NCBI GenBank assembly: GCA_964525015.1
Contig: CAZGFY010000008.1
Coordinates: 6,890-70,889, forward strand
Reading direction: 5' to 3'
Length of the DNA stretch: 64,000 nucleotides
From: RGIG3102 sp964525015
Lineage (GTDB): Bacteria; Bacillota; Clostridia; Oscillospirales; Ruminococcaceae
Positions 32,802 through 42,056 of the stretch are shown here, one piece after another. Each line of letters opens with the position of its first letter. The stretch's first letter is position 1. A model generated the notes under the pieces. It had not been told where the DNA came from. It saw only the letters and a program-made list of their open reading frames with translations, and searched no databases. Both the position numbers and the translations under genes were made by a program.

Positions 32802-33615
32802 CTATCGTTTCCCTCACTTTATATAATTTATTATCTAAAATTACTATTTTATCAAAAATCCTATTATCTAAAAGCAGTTTTATGCTTGGCCTATTAATAG
32901 CATCATCAATTGAATTCGCATGTGCTGTACAGATGAATCTCACTCCGGTATTAACGCTAGAAAGAATAGCCTTACTCTCATCTAAACTGCCAATTTCATC
33001 GCATATAATAATACTTGGATTTAAAGTTCTTGTTGCCATTTCTATTGCCACAGATTTTTTTATTCTTTTAATACTATCAAAGCTTGCATTTATATTAATA
33101 AGCTCTTCCCTTTCATCGCAAACACAGATATTTTCATCTTTAGAAAAACTATGAATAAGTGATTTCAAAAATGTAGTTTTACCTGTATGTGGTGCACCTA
33201 AAATTAAAATTCCTTTTTCAAACTTCATTTCACAAGTATCAAAATTTTTCTTATAACTAATCCTAATATTTAAAGAGGTTAGTTCTTTTAATATATATTT
33301 ATTTTTAATATCTGTAAAAACGCCAGCAATCCCAACTCTATGTCCACCTTTTAAGGTTATAAATCCATTTGATATTTCATCTTGATATGCGTTAATAGAG
33401 TATTCGCATATTGAATGAAATATATTTCCTAGCATTTCTTTTGATATTATATAATTTTTAATCTCTATATTTTGTTTATTTATGTTGAGAATAATATTTT
33501 GATTTAATCTAAGTTTTATTTCGGTTGGCTTGTTTTTTAAAAAACCGCTATTTAATAATATTTTTTTTGTATCTTCATCAAAATATGATAAAATTTCTAT
33601 AATTTCATTATCCAT
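32794..33615 (-). CDS. spoIIIAA: SpoIIIAA, ATPase of the SpoIIIA complex
   Basis: A 273-residue AAA-type ATPase related to secretion ATPases, which powers the mother cell-forespore transport apparatus. Walker A reads ILGAPHTGKTTFLKS, followed by NICVCDERE and the Walker B-like SIIICDEIG. The GGHRVGIAG motif upstream is characteristic. It starts the eight-gene operon. A sigma-E type -10 (CATAGAAT) lies in the leader about 25 bases before the start, but no clear sigma-E -35 was found. Confidence 0.95.
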   Translation of the reverse strand: MDNEIIEILSYFDEDTKKILLNSGFLKNKPTEIKLRLNQNIILNINKQNIEIKNYIISKEMLGNIFHSICEYSINAYQDEISNGFITLKGGHRVGIAGVFTDIKNKYILKELTSLNIRISYKKNFDTCEMKFEKGILILGAPHTGKTTFLKSLIHSFSKDENICVCDEREELININASFDSIKRIKKSVAIEMATRTLNPSIIICDEIGSLDESKAILSSVNTGVRFICTAHANSIDDAINRPSIKLLLDNRIFDKIVILDNKLYKVRETIDV

Positions 33616-33684
33616 TATTTCACTTCCTTTTTAGATATTCTATGCAGACAACCTATTTTTTTAGAACAGATATAAATGAGGAAA

Positions 33685-33726
33685 ATAAAAAAACGTATAA
33701 TAGAAACTTATCTATTATACGTTTTT
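33685..33726 (-). terminator. terminator overlapping the end of the DUF45 peptidase gene
   Basis: A 15-base-pair stem (33689-33703 with 33712-33726) and a T-rich tail on the minus strand. The stop codon of the gene (33717-33715) is inside the stem. It separates this gene set from spoIIIAA. Confidence 0.88.
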
Positions 33727-34431
33727 AATATTGTTTAATTTTTTTCTTATATTTTTATAGTCTGGCGAAAATCTTAATAGGAAATTATAATATTCCTTTG
33801 AATGATTTAAATGTTTATAATGGCAAAATTCATGAATCACAACATATTCTATACATTCATAATCTTTTTTAATTAAATTAGTATTTAATGTTATTATATT
33901 TTTATAAGGCATACAACTACCCCATTTTGATTTCATATCTCTAAAACGCAAAACTGGAAATGGAATATTAAAACCAGTAAATCTTGGATAAACATCTTTA
34001 ACAATCTCTGTGATAATTTCCTTTGCTTTTTCTTTATAAAACTTATTAATTAAAAATTCTTTTCTTTTTAGATTGCTTTTATCTTTTGTTATTAGGTATA
34101 GGATATTATCTTTAATAAAAACTTCTTCTTTTTGATATTCAATAACTTCTAAAATGAGTTTTTCCCCTAAAAAATAAAATTCTTCACCTGTAATAAATTC
34201 TTTTTTATTATCATTTGGAACATCTTCAAATTTGCTAAAAGCATCTATAATAAAATCAAATTTTTCCAAAAGAAAATTATCGATATACTTTTTGCTTATC
34301 CTACTATTTGCCGACACTTTAACCATCTTATCCCTATTAATTCTAAGATTTATATTTTTAACCTTTTTAATCTCTAAAATATACTCAATTTCAATGCCAT
34401 TCTTTTTAATTTTTCTTGTTTCTTTTTTCAT
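33715..34431 (-). CDS. YgjP-like (DUF45/M48) zinc metallopeptidase
   Basis: A 238-residue protein of the YgjP/DUF45 family. The zinc site is in VIHEFCHYKHLNHS (HExxH with a downstream His), and RDMKSKWGSCMP upstream is diagnostic of the family. No signal peptide is seen, so it is cytoplasmic. The substrate is unknown. It follows the SGNH-fold gene by one base, so it is translationally linked to the acylation pair. Confidence 0.85.
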   Translation of the reverse strand: MKKETRKIKKNGIEIEYILEIKKVKNINLRINRDKMVKVSANSRISKKYIDNFLLEKFDFIIDAFSKFEDVPNDNKKEFITGEEFYFLGEKLILEVIEYQKEEVFIKDNILYLITKDKSNLKRKEFLINKFYKEKAKEIITEIVKDVYPRFTGFNIPFPVLRFRDMKSKWGSCMPYKNIITLNTNLIKKDYECIEYVVIHEFCHYKHLNHSKEYYNFLLRFSPDYKNIRKKLNNIKNV

Positions 34432-34432
34432 A

Positions 34433-35473
34433 TTAATTAAATATCATTTCATAATCGTAATTTGTATAAAAATCACTGATTTCTCGTAAATATTCTTCAT
34501 AATTTTCATCTGATAAAAGATATTCTTCGTTTACCATTGCTTTCAAAATATATGAGTTAATATTTTCTCCATAATGTCCTTTATCTTTGTAATTATTAAA
34601 ATCTGTAATTATTTTAAAATTATTATTAAATGAATATAATTTACAATTTTGATATTGTAATAATGATTCGATTAATATCCTTTCTGTATTTATATATTCA
34701 TCTAAAATATCAGTATTATTTAAATCCTTCCAATGTGCGATGCTATAAGGACTAATAAAGTAATAAAATGTTATATCTGGATTTTCTCTAACAGTTGATA
34801 AAATAGTATTCTCTAAGTGCTCTATAAATAAGATGTCGTTTTCATTTGAATAATTATTTGGAAGTTTATAGTCATATCCATTTTTTTCATAAAAAGACAA
34901 AACTTCATCCTTTCCAAATGTATAGTATTGATGCCACCTAGAGTAATCATCAAAACTTGTTATAAATTCCGTTCCATAGCTTTGAATTGTTGGTAGTGTT
35001 TTATCAAAAAAAACTTCTTTATTAAAAATATATTCTAAATCATTAATATAGTAGTTATCATACAGGTAATTTGGGGTTTGTGTGATTTCGCTATCAAGAT
35101 AGATTCTATTCATATCAAGTGCCCTAATAATAATCTTTAAATCATCATTGTAAGAAATTGCTCTTTCTATTGATTCGTTTAACTCTTGAAAAGATGCTCC
35201 TGAATATGATGTTTTAATTGAATTAACATTAAATAATTCATCAAACTCCGATGTTTTAAAATTTTCAGTCATAGAAGTTCCGATAATCATTGCATTATAA
35301 TCAAAATTTCTTTGTATCCCATCATTTTGATATCTTTGATTATCTATAACATATGTAAACCCAGCTAATGGCTTATGATAGTGAAAATATGGGTCTATAT
35401 ATATCATAATTGCCGCAAAGCTAGTTAGTATAAATATTAATGCTAAAAAAAAGCTAAAAAGATACTTTTTCAA
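34433..35473 (-). CDS. SGNH-fold membrane-anchored protein, partner of the MBOAT acyltransferase
   Basis: A 346-residue protein with one N-terminal membrane anchor (about residues 5-25) and an extracellular SGNH/GDSL-like domain. The nucleophile Ser67 is in MIIGTSMTENF, and the Asp-His pair lies in NNYKDKGHYGEN near the C terminus, like DltD and AlgX-type partners. The start is a TTG at 35473-35471 with AAAAGGAG 7 bases upstream; an ATG at 35515 would lie within the MBOAT gene and would precede the anchor by extra residues. It likely transfers acyl groups outside the membrane. The polymer is unknown. Confidence 0.75.
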   Translation of the reverse strand: MKKYLFSFFLALIFILTSFAAIMIYIDPYFHYHKPLAGFTYVIDNQRYQNDGIQRNFDYNAMIIGTSMTENFKTSEFDELFNVNSIKTSYSGASFQELNESIERAISYNDDLKIIIRALDMNRIYLDSEITQTPNYLYDNYYINDLEYIFNKEVFFDKTLPTIQSYGTEFITSFDDYSRWHQYYTFGKDEVLSFYEKNGYDYKLPNNYSNENDILFIEHLENTILSTVRENPDITFYYFISPYSIAHWKDLNNTDILDEYINTERILIESLLQYQNCKLYSFNNNFKIITDFNNYKDKGHYGENINSYILKAMVNEEYLLSDENYEEYLREISDFYTNYDYEMIFN

Positions 35474-35489
35474 ATATAAACTCCTTTTA

Positions 35490-36992
35490 TTAAAAATTAA
35501 AATATAAAAATTCACTAATCTTTGAGAAAGAAAGTATTGACCACGCTAATATTACTGCTGAAAACAAAGCATCTCTTACCATTAGTTTCTTTGAGATTTT
35601 TTCAAATGTATTCTGCGTTAGTAAAGTAAGTCCTGTTAAGAAAACAAGTATAATATAAGCAATATTATTCATTATAAAATCAAATAAAATGCTTGAAAAA
35701 TAAATCAAACTTTCTATATTTGTTATTTTAATAAAAAATGATAATGATGTTAAGAATAACATTATCTCATCAAGCAGAAAAATATTCTGTATTTCCCTAG
35801 TAATCGAAAAATCATTGAAATTTAATAATTGATTAATCATTTCTATTGCTTGCCCAACGCTATCTGCTCTAAAAAACACCCATGTTATATTAATAAACAT
35901 AAATGTTATTATCCACAATACTGCATTAGGGATTTTATTTATATATCGCTTAAACTTTCTATTAAATAACATCGCTACGCCGTGTAAAATCCCCCATACA
36001 ATAAATGTGTAGTTTGCACCGTGCCATAATCCACTTATAAAAAAAACAATAACTAAATTAATATATGTACGAAAATTACCTTTCTTATTGCCACCTAAAG
36101 GAAAGTAAATATATGTTCTTAAAAACCTAGTTAGTGTGATATGCCATCTTTTCCAAAATTCATCTATGGTTAAGGATTTATATGGTGAATTAAAATTAAT
36201 ATGTATATCAATATTAAACATTTTTCCAATACCAATTGCCATATCACAATAACCACTAAAATCAAAATATATTTGAAATGTGTATGATAGTATTACTATA
36301 ATCACATCCAAAGTTGATAAATCCCTAATATTCTCATATCCAAAATTAACAACTCCGGAGAGCGTATCTGCTATCAAAACCTTTTTTGCCATACCTTGTG
36401 AAAAGGCTTGTATTCCCTTAGCAAAATTTTCTGCATTAAAATTTTTCTTAGTTACGTCATTAATTTGTGGGATAATTTCGTCGTGTAAAACTATTGGCCC
36501 TGCAATCAATTGTGGAAAAAATGTAACAAAAAGTGCATATTCTAAAAAATTATAGCGTCGAGTTTTCTCTTGATAAGAGTCGATTAAATATGATAGTTGC
36601 TGGAATGTAAAAAAACTGATACCTAAAGGAAGCAGTATTGTATATGTATTTAATGAAGTTTGAAAAACAGTATTAATTGTTGTTATAAAAAAATATAGGT
36701 ATTTATAATAAAATAAAATTCCTACATTAAATAAAATTCCAATTAATAATAATATTTTCTTTTTAATTTTATTTTCATATATTAGCATAGAATTAGAAAT
36801 TGTATAGTTTAAAATAATGCTAAACAATATAATAAAAATATATCTAATATTAAAATAAGCATAAAACCACAGCGACATAATTAGTAAAAATATTTCAGCA
36901 ATATTATATTTTTTAAACTTATTAAATAAAAAATATCCCATTAAAACAACAGGCAAAAAGAAAAGCACAAAAATATATGAATTAAATAACAT
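35490..36992 (-). CDS. MBOAT family O-acyltransferase (AlgI/DltB-like)
   Basis: A 500-residue polytopic membrane protein with about ten to twelve membrane segments. Conserved MBOAT segments are LPLGISFFTFQQLSYLIDSY, FPQLIAGPIV, IYFDFSGYCDMAIGIGKM, FWKRWHITLTRFLRTYIYFP and the catalytic His in SGLWHGANYTF. MBOAT proteins of this type pass acetyl or other acyl groups across the membrane to a SGNH partner, which modifies surface polysaccharides. The partner is the next gene, 16 bases downstream. No dltA or dltC is present, so this is not a plain dlt operon; polysaccharide O-acetylation is more likely. Confidence 0.88.
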   Translation of the reverse strand: MLFNSYIFVLFFLPVVLMGYFLFNKFKKYNIAEIFLLIMSLWFYAYFNIRYIFIILFSIILNYTISNSMLIYENKIKKKILLLIGILFNVGILFYYKYLYFFITTINTVFQTSLNTYTILLPLGISFFTFQQLSYLIDSYQEKTRRYNFLEYALFVTFFPQLIAGPIVLHDEIIPQINDVTKKNFNAENFAKGIQAFSQGMAKKVLIADTLSGVVNFGYENIRDLSTLDVIIVILSYTFQIYFDFSGYCDMAIGIGKMFNIDIHINFNSPYKSLTIDEFWKRWHITLTRFLRTYIYFPLGGNKKGNFRTYINLVIVFFISGLWHGANYTFIVWGILHGVAMLFNRKFKRYINKIPNAVLWIITFMFINITWVFFRADSVGQAIEMINQLLNFNDFSITREIQNIFLLDEIMLFLTSLSFFIKITNIESLIYFSSILFDFIMNNIAYIILVFLTGLTLLTQNTFEKISKKLMVRDALFSAVILAWSILSFSKISEFLYFNF

Positions 36993-37013
36993 TAACTCTC
37001 CTTATTTAACTTT

Positions 37014-37053
37014 AAACAGCCGAATAAGGATTATATCCTCTATTCGGCTGTTT
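37014..37053 (-). terminator. probable terminator downstream of purB
   Basis: A 13-base-pair stem (37014-37026 with 37041-37053), 14-base loop, with TTT at its minus-strand 3' end. It is strong in stem but weak in T run. It lies between purB and the MBOAT gene. Confidence 0.65.
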
Positions 37054-37064
37054 ATAAATTCCTA

Positions 37065-38498
37065 TTAAACTTTAATATCTGCTTTAATTCCGATAATATC
37101 TTTATTTGCTTCTAAAATTGGATTTACAACATCTCTTAAAAAGCTTTCAACCTGCTCTTTACTTCTGCCAACGTATTTTTCTGGCTGTAAAAATGCATTT
37201 AATTCTTCTAAAGTAAATCCAAAAGAAGAATCTTCTGCAATTAATTCTAAAAGATTGTTTTCTTTTCCAAGAGCTTTAACATTATGGCTTGCTTTCATTG
37301 AAAGTTCTCTGATTTTTTCGTGTAATTCCTGACGGTCGCCACCTCTTTTAACAGCATCCATCATAATATTTTCAGTAACCATAAATGGAAGTTCGCTCAT
37401 TAATCTTTTTAGGATAACTTTATCATATACAACTAAGCCATCACAAACATTTAAACATAAATCTAAAATTCCATCAGTAGCTAAAAATGCTTCTGGAATT
37501 GATAAGCGTTTATTAGCTGAGTCATCTAATGTTCTTTCAAACCACTGTGTTGCAGTTGTCATAATTGGATTTAATGCATCAACCATAACAAAACGGCTTA
37601 ATGCAGCTATTCTCTCACTTCTCATTGGATTTCTTTTATAAGCCATCGCTGAAGAGCCTATTTGATTTTTTTCAAATGGTTCTTCAATTTCTTTTAAATG
37701 CTGCAATAATCTAATATCATTGCTCATTTTATGAGCAGTTGCTGCAACACCTGAAAGAATATTTGCAACTTTTGCATCAATTTTTCTTGAATAAGTTTGT
37801 CCTGAAACTGGATAGCAGTCATTAAAGCCCATTTTCTTTGCAATCATCGGATCAATTTTTTCTATTAACTCGTGATTTCCATCAAACAGCTCTAAAAACG
37901 ATGCTTGCGTTCCAGTTGTTCCTTTTGAGCCGAGCAATTTAATTGTTGATAACATATAATCAATATCTTCTAAATCAAGGCAAAATTCTTGTAGCCATAG
38001 TGATGCACGTTTACCAACTGTTGTTGGTTGTGCTGGCTGAAAATGAGTGAATGCAAGGCTTGGTAATGCTTTGTATTCATCAGCAAATTTTGCTAAAACA
38101 GCCATAACATTTATAACTTTAACTCTAACTAATTCTAAAGCTTCTTTCATTAAAATAATATCAGTATTATCTCCAACATAACATGAAGTTGCCCCTAGGT
38201 GAATAATTCCTTTTGCCGATGGACATTGAACGCCATAAGCATAAACGTGGCTCATAACATCGTGTCTTACTTCCTTTTCTCTTGCAACTGCAACATCAAA
38301 GTTTATCTCATCTTGAAATTCTTTTAATTCATTAATTTGTTCATCAGTTATCGGAAGCCCTAATTCTTTTTCAACTTCTGCTAGAGCAATCCAAAGCTTT
38401 CTCCACGTTTTAAATTTCATTTCTGGTGAAAAAATATATTGCATTTCACTGCTCGCATATCTTTGGGAAAGCGGGCTTACATATTTATCATTAGACAT
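37065..38498 (-). CDS. purB: adenylosuccinate lyase
   Basis: Acts twice in purine synthesis: on SAICAR and on adenylosuccinate. The 477-residue protein has the superfamily signature GSSAMAYKRNPMRSER with the mobile catalytic Ser, THFQPAQPTTVGKRA (general acid His region) and RHDVMSHVYAY. It follows purF by 36 bases, with purC upstream, forming a small pur cluster. Confidence 0.96.
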   Translation of the reverse strand: MSNDKYVSPLSQRYASSEMQYIFSPEMKFKTWRKLWIALAEVEKELGLPITDEQINELKEFQDEINFDVAVAREKEVRHDVMSHVYAYGVQCPSAKGIIHLGATSCYVGDNTDIILMKEALELVRVKVINVMAVLAKFADEYKALPSLAFTHFQPAQPTTVGKRASLWLQEFCLDLEDIDYMLSTIKLLGSKGTTGTQASFLELFDGNHELIEKIDPMIAKKMGFNDCYPVSGQTYSRKIDAKVANILSGVAATAHKMSNDIRLLQHLKEIEEPFEKNQIGSSAMAYKRNPMRSERIAALSRFVMVDALNPIMTTATQWFERTLDDSANKRLSIPEAFLATDGILDLCLNVCDGLVVYDKVILKRLMSELPFMVTENIMMDAVKRGGDRQELHEKIRELSMKASHNVKALGKENNLLELIAEDSSFGFTLEELNAFLQPEKYVGRSKEQVESFLRDVVNPILEANKDIIGIKADIKV

Positions 38499-38534
38499 TA
38501 AATATATTTCCTTTCTAATTATGAGTATATTTTC

Positions 38535-39980
38535 CTACTCATCAAACTCGCCTCTTATATCATCACTCGGTGGGTCTAGTGGATATTTTCCATCAAAACA
38601 CCCTTTACAAATTGATACTGTTGGAGCAAGCTCTTTTAATCTATCAACATTTAGATAAGCTAGTGTATCTACACCTATCATATCTCTTATTTCTTCTACT
38701 GTTCTATTATGTGCCACTAATTGGTCTTGAGATGGGATATCTGTTCCAAAATAGCAAGGGTATAAAAACGCTGGTGCACTAGAGCGCATATGAACTTCTT
38801 TTGCCCCTGCTTTTCTTAATAAATCAACTATTTTTTTACTAGTTGTCCCTCTAACAATTGAATCATCCACTAAAATAACCCTTTTATCTCTAACAACTTC
38901 TTTTAAAACATTAAGTTTCATTTTAACGCTGTCTTGCCTTGTTTTTTGTTTTGGTTTAATAAAAGTTCTGCCTATATAGCTATTTTTAACAAATGCAATA
39001 CTATAAGGAATACCAGTTGCTAAAGAATAACCCATAGCAGCACCATTTCCAGACTCTGGAACACCAACTACAATATCAGCCTCAACAAAAGAATCTTTTG
39101 CTAAAAATTCACCAGCACGAAGCCTTGAATTATAAACGCTTTCACCATCTATATATGCATCTGGGCGAGCAAAATATAGATATTCAAAAACGCAAACAGC
39201 TTGTTTTTCTTTTGGAATACAGTTTGATTTATCCGAAGAAATCTCACCTTTTGAATTTATAACAACAATTTCACCAGGCTCAATATCTCTTACAAATTCT
39301 GCATCAATAGTATCAAGTGCACAGCTTTCTGAAACTATAAAAAATGTATTATCTCTTTTACCAATACATAAAGGCTTAAATCCGTGTGGGTCACGCACGC
39401 CTATTAATTTTCTTGGAGATTTAATAACTAAAGAGTATGCTCCTTTAATTCTTTTCATAGTTTTACTCACTGCTTCTTCAACAGTTTTTGAGTTAACTCT
39501 TTCTTTTGCTATACAATAAACTATAAGTTCTGAATCGATAGTTGTTTGAAAAATAGCACCATCTCTTGCAAGCTCTTCTCTTAATTCAGGAGTATTAACT
39601 AAATTACCATTATGTGCAAATGCAAGAGTGCCTTTAATATAATTAATAGCTAAAGGCTGTGCATTTTCAATTATAGAGCCACCTGCCGTTGAATATCTAA
39701 CATGGCCAACGCCAAGGTTTCCTTTTAGAGTTGCAAGATTTGTTTCATTAAAAACTTCATTTACAAGCCCCATATTTTTAATTGTTTTAACTTTGCATTT
39801 TGAAATACTAGTATCAGTAACACTAATACCAGCACTCTCTTGACCTCTATGCTGCATAGTTAATAAGCTATAATAAATATCAGCTGCAACATCGCCACCT
39901 GAAATATCATATGCACCAGAAACAGCACATTCTTCGCTTAATTTATCCTCGTAATTTTCTATTACTCTTAATTCTTCCAT
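38535..39980 (-). CDS. purF: amidophosphoribosyltransferase
   Basis: First step of purine synthesis: PRPP plus glutamine gives phosphoribosylamine. The 481-residue protein has a short propeptide with Cys18 as nucleophile in EECAVSGAY, then MQHRGQESAGI, LGVGHVRYSTAG and the PRPP site VILVDDSIVRGTTS. Four cysteines (in VCVFEYLYF, YPCYFG and ICKGC) match the Fe-S type of Bacillus. The residues after the nucleophile (AVSGAY) differ from the common GVFG pattern. The start overlaps purC by one base. Confidence 0.96.
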   Translation of the reverse strand: MEELRVIENYEDKLSEECAVSGAYDISGGDVAADIYYSLLTMQHRGQESAGISVTDTSISKCKVKTIKNMGLVNEVFNETNLATLKGNLGVGHVRYSTAGGSIIENAQPLAINYIKGTLAFAHNGNLVNTPELREELARDGAIFQTTIDSELIVYCIAKERVNSKTVEEAVSKTMKRIKGAYSLVIKSPRKLIGVRDPHGFKPLCIGKRDNTFFIVSESCALDTIDAEFVRDIEPGEIVVINSKGEISSDKSNCIPKEKQAVCVFEYLYFARPDAYIDGESVYNSRLRAGEFLAKDSFVEADIVVGVPESGNGAAMGYSLATGIPYSIAFVKNSYIGRTFIKPKQKTRQDSVKMKLNVLKEVVRDKRVILVDDSIVRGTTSKKIVDLLRKAGAKEVHMRSSAPAFLYPCYFGTDIPSQDQLVAHNRTVEEIRDMIGVDTLAYLNVDRLKELAPTVSICKGCFDGKYPLDPPSDDIRGEFDE

Positions 39981-40690
39981 TATTTCATTAGCCCCAAACG
40001 TGATAACACTTCATTATAAGCACCTTCAACATTGCCTAAATCTCTTCTAAAACGGTCTTTATCCATTTTTTCATTTGTATGTACATCCCATAAACGACAA
40101 GTATCTGGGCTTGTTTCATCAGCTAGGATAATTTCTCCGTGGAATCTACCAAACTCAATTTTAAAATCAATTAATTTTAAATCTGCTTGTAAGAAATATG
40201 CTTTTAAAACATCGTTTACTTTGAATGCATAGTTTTTAATAATTTCAATTTCTTCCCAAGTTGCAAGCTCTAGAGCTACTGCAAAATAATCATTAATTAA
40301 TGGATCGCCTAAGTCATCGTTTTTATAAGAAAATTCTATTGTAGGAGTTTTGAATTCTATTCCCTCAGGCACGCCTAATCTTTTAGAAAAGCTACCAGCT
40401 GAAACATTACGGATTATTACTTCTAAAGGAACGATTTCAACGCTTTTAACAGCTGTTTCTCTATCGTTTAACTCTTTAACAAGATGAGTTGGAACGCCTG
40501 CTTCTTCAATTTTTGCAAAAGCGTGGTTTGTTATTCTATTATTGATAACACCTTTACCTATAATAGTGCCTTTTTTCTCACCATTAAACGCTGTCGCATC
40601 GTCTTTATAAGAAACTATAACAACATCAGGATCTTCTGTTGCGTAAACTTTTTTTGCTTTGCCTTCATAAATCATTTCTAATTTTTCCAT
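39980..40690 (-). CDS. purC: SAICAR synthetase
   Basis: Joins aspartate to CAIR in purine synthesis. The 236-residue protein shows the N-terminal MIYEGKAKKVYATEDPD, KSVEIVPLEVIIRN, LIDFKIEFGRF and ADETSPDTCRLWD. I chose the ATG at 40690 over 40705, because the latter directly abuts the AAAGGA site. It is first of purC-purF-purB and has a hairpin in its leader. Confidence 0.95.
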   Translation of the reverse strand: MEKLEMIYEGKAKKVYATEDPDVVIVSYKDDATAFNGEKKGTIIGKGVINNRITNHAFAKIEEAGVPTHLVKELNDRETAVKSVEIVPLEVIIRNVSAGSFSKRLGVPEGIEFKTPTIEFSYKNDDLGDPLINDYFAVALELATWEEIEIIKNYAFKVNDVLKAYFLQADLKLIDFKIEFGRFHGEIILADETSPDTCRLWDVHTNEKMDKDRFRRDLGNVEGAYNEVLSRLGLMK

Positions 40691-40763
40691 AATCGTAAAA
40701 TCCATTCCTTTCTTTATACCCTACACAAATAAAATTAATAAATACTGTGTAAAATCCTTGATT

Positions 40764-40789
40764 AAAAATCAGTATTTTTTCTGATTTTT
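40764..40789 (-). terminator. attenuator-like hairpin in the purC leader
   Basis: AAAAATCAG (minus-strand 40789-40781 as paired arm) and CTGATTTTT form a 9-base-pair stem with an 8-base loop. The stem ends in five T. It lies about 20 bases after the predicted purC transcript start, so it may attenuate purC. No ligand-binding riboswitch was recognised. Confidence 0.45.
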
Positions 40790-40811
40790 AAATATTGAGT
40801 GATACATTTTA

Positions 40812-40840
40812 ATTATAAAATAAACAGTTTTATAAATCAA
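40812..40840 (-). promoter_or_regulatory. sigma-A promoter of purC
   Basis: Minus-strand TTGATT (40840-40835), 17 bases, TATAAT (40817-40812). The -35 overlaps a hairpin (AACAAGA with TCTTGTT, about 40839-40863) that may end the upstream methyltransferase transcript. Confidence 0.65.
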
Positions 40841-40892
40841 CAAGATAAATTAATATCTCTTGTTTTACCTGCCTTAGCCTTAAAAAATACTA

Positions 40893-42041
40893 TTATTTCA
40901 ACAAATTTTCTTCTTTAAGTCTTTTTTCGATATACGGCTGTACATTTATAAATTCTTTAAAGCTTTGATATGATGAAAACTCTTCATTATTAAATCCTTG
41001 CTTTTTAATTGCTTTAATAGCAATATTTTTTGGAGTATGCTCTGTTTCAATGAATTCCATAATGGTTACATCAAAACCTAATGATTTCAAAATCTGTGCT
41101 CTTAAACTATCAGTTGCAAGTGCTGAAAATCTTTCTTTTATAAGCCCAAACTGGAGCATAGAATTAATATTATCATTTTTAATTTGAGTAAAAAATTCGT
41201 GCTGACAACAAGGAACTGCAACTATTGCCTTTGCATTAAATTTAATACTTTGCACTATTCCCTCATCTGTTGCATTATCACAAGCGTGGAGCATTATAAC
41301 TAAATCAACGTCCTTTGTTCTTGTGTAATCTTTTATATCACCATGCATAAACTCTAAGAATTCATAGCCTAATTTTTTTGATACATCATTGCAATAATTT
41401 ATAACATCAGTTTTTAAATCTAAGCCTGTTATAATAGCTTTTCTTTTTAAAATTTTAACTACATAGTAATATAATGCAAACGTAAGATATGCTTTTCCAC
41501 ACCCAAAGTCAACTATTTTCAATTCTTTTTCTTTTTCAAAATTTTCAAAAATTGGCGAAATTAACTCAAGATACTTATTTATCTGACGAAATTTATTATA
41601 TTTTGATTTAATTATCCTGCCATCGTTTGACATAACCCCTAAATACTTTAAAAAATCAATATCTTCATATTCGTTTAAAATATATTCTTTTTTTCGATTA
41701 TGCGAAGAAATGCTAACTTTTTTTGACGCTGGCTTTGTTTTTGCAGTTATTTTATCCTTAAAGCAGTTTAAATGATAGTCATTATTCGCCCCATAAATTA
41801 TACACTGAACAAAAACTTCTCTTAATAAATATTCGATTTCATCAATCAAAACATCGCTTTTAATATTTTTATGCACAACTTGATTACCTTTTGTGTATTC
41901 AAGTTGGTACATAACTTCATCTTTTTGTAAAAATGGCTTTATTAAAACCTTTGAAAACTCGCTTTTAACACCCTTTTTTATCTGACTAATATTAACAAGT
42001 GCTATATCTTGGTTTAAATATCCTTTTAACTGTTCTCTCAT
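40893..42041 (-). CDS. class I SAM-dependent methyltransferase (Methyltransf_32-like)
   Basis: A 382-residue protein with a variable N-terminal half (about 1-130) and a methyltransferase domain. Motif I is IVDFGCGKAYLTFALYYY, then ITGLDLKTDVI, MLHACDNATDEGI and VPCCQHEFF, a combination typical of the Methyltransf_32 family (related to animal GSTCD and METTL25 types). The substrate is unknown. It lies 15 bases downstream of adenine deaminase, so the two are co-transcribed. Confidence 0.8.
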   Translation of the reverse strand: MREQLKGYLNQDIALVNISQIKKGVKSEFSKVLIKPFLQKDEVMYQLEYTKGNQVVHKNIKSDVLIDEIEYLLREVFVQCIIYGANNDYHLNCFKDKITAKTKPASKKVSISSHNRKKEYILNEYEDIDFLKYLGVMSNDGRIIKSKYNKFRQINKYLELISPIFENFEKEKELKIVDFGCGKAYLTFALYYYVVKILKRKAIITGLDLKTDVINYCNDVSKKLGYEFLEFMHGDIKDYTRTKDVDLVIMLHACDNATDEGIVQSIKFNAKAIVAVPCCQHEFFTQIKNDNINSMLQFGLIKERFSALATDSLRAQILKSLGFDVTIMEFIETEHTPKNIAIKAIKKQGFNNEEFSSYQSFKEFINVQPYIEKRLKEENLLK

Positions 42042-42056
42042 TTTACTAAATAATCC

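Noticed and set aside
33616..33684. full sigma-E promoter for spoIIIAA
   Set aside because: A CATAGAAT -10-like element is present, but no matching -35 at the right spacing was seen, so it was not listed as a promoter.
34433..36992. dlt operon (D-alanylation of teichoic acid)
   Set aside because: MBOAT and SGNH proteins are also parts of dlt, but dltA and dltC are absent and the SGNH protein differs in layout, so general polysaccharide acylation is the safer reading.
40691..40892. purine riboswitch before purC
   Set aside because: No guanine/adenine aptamer core with its conserved loop bases was found, only a promoter and a simple hairpin.
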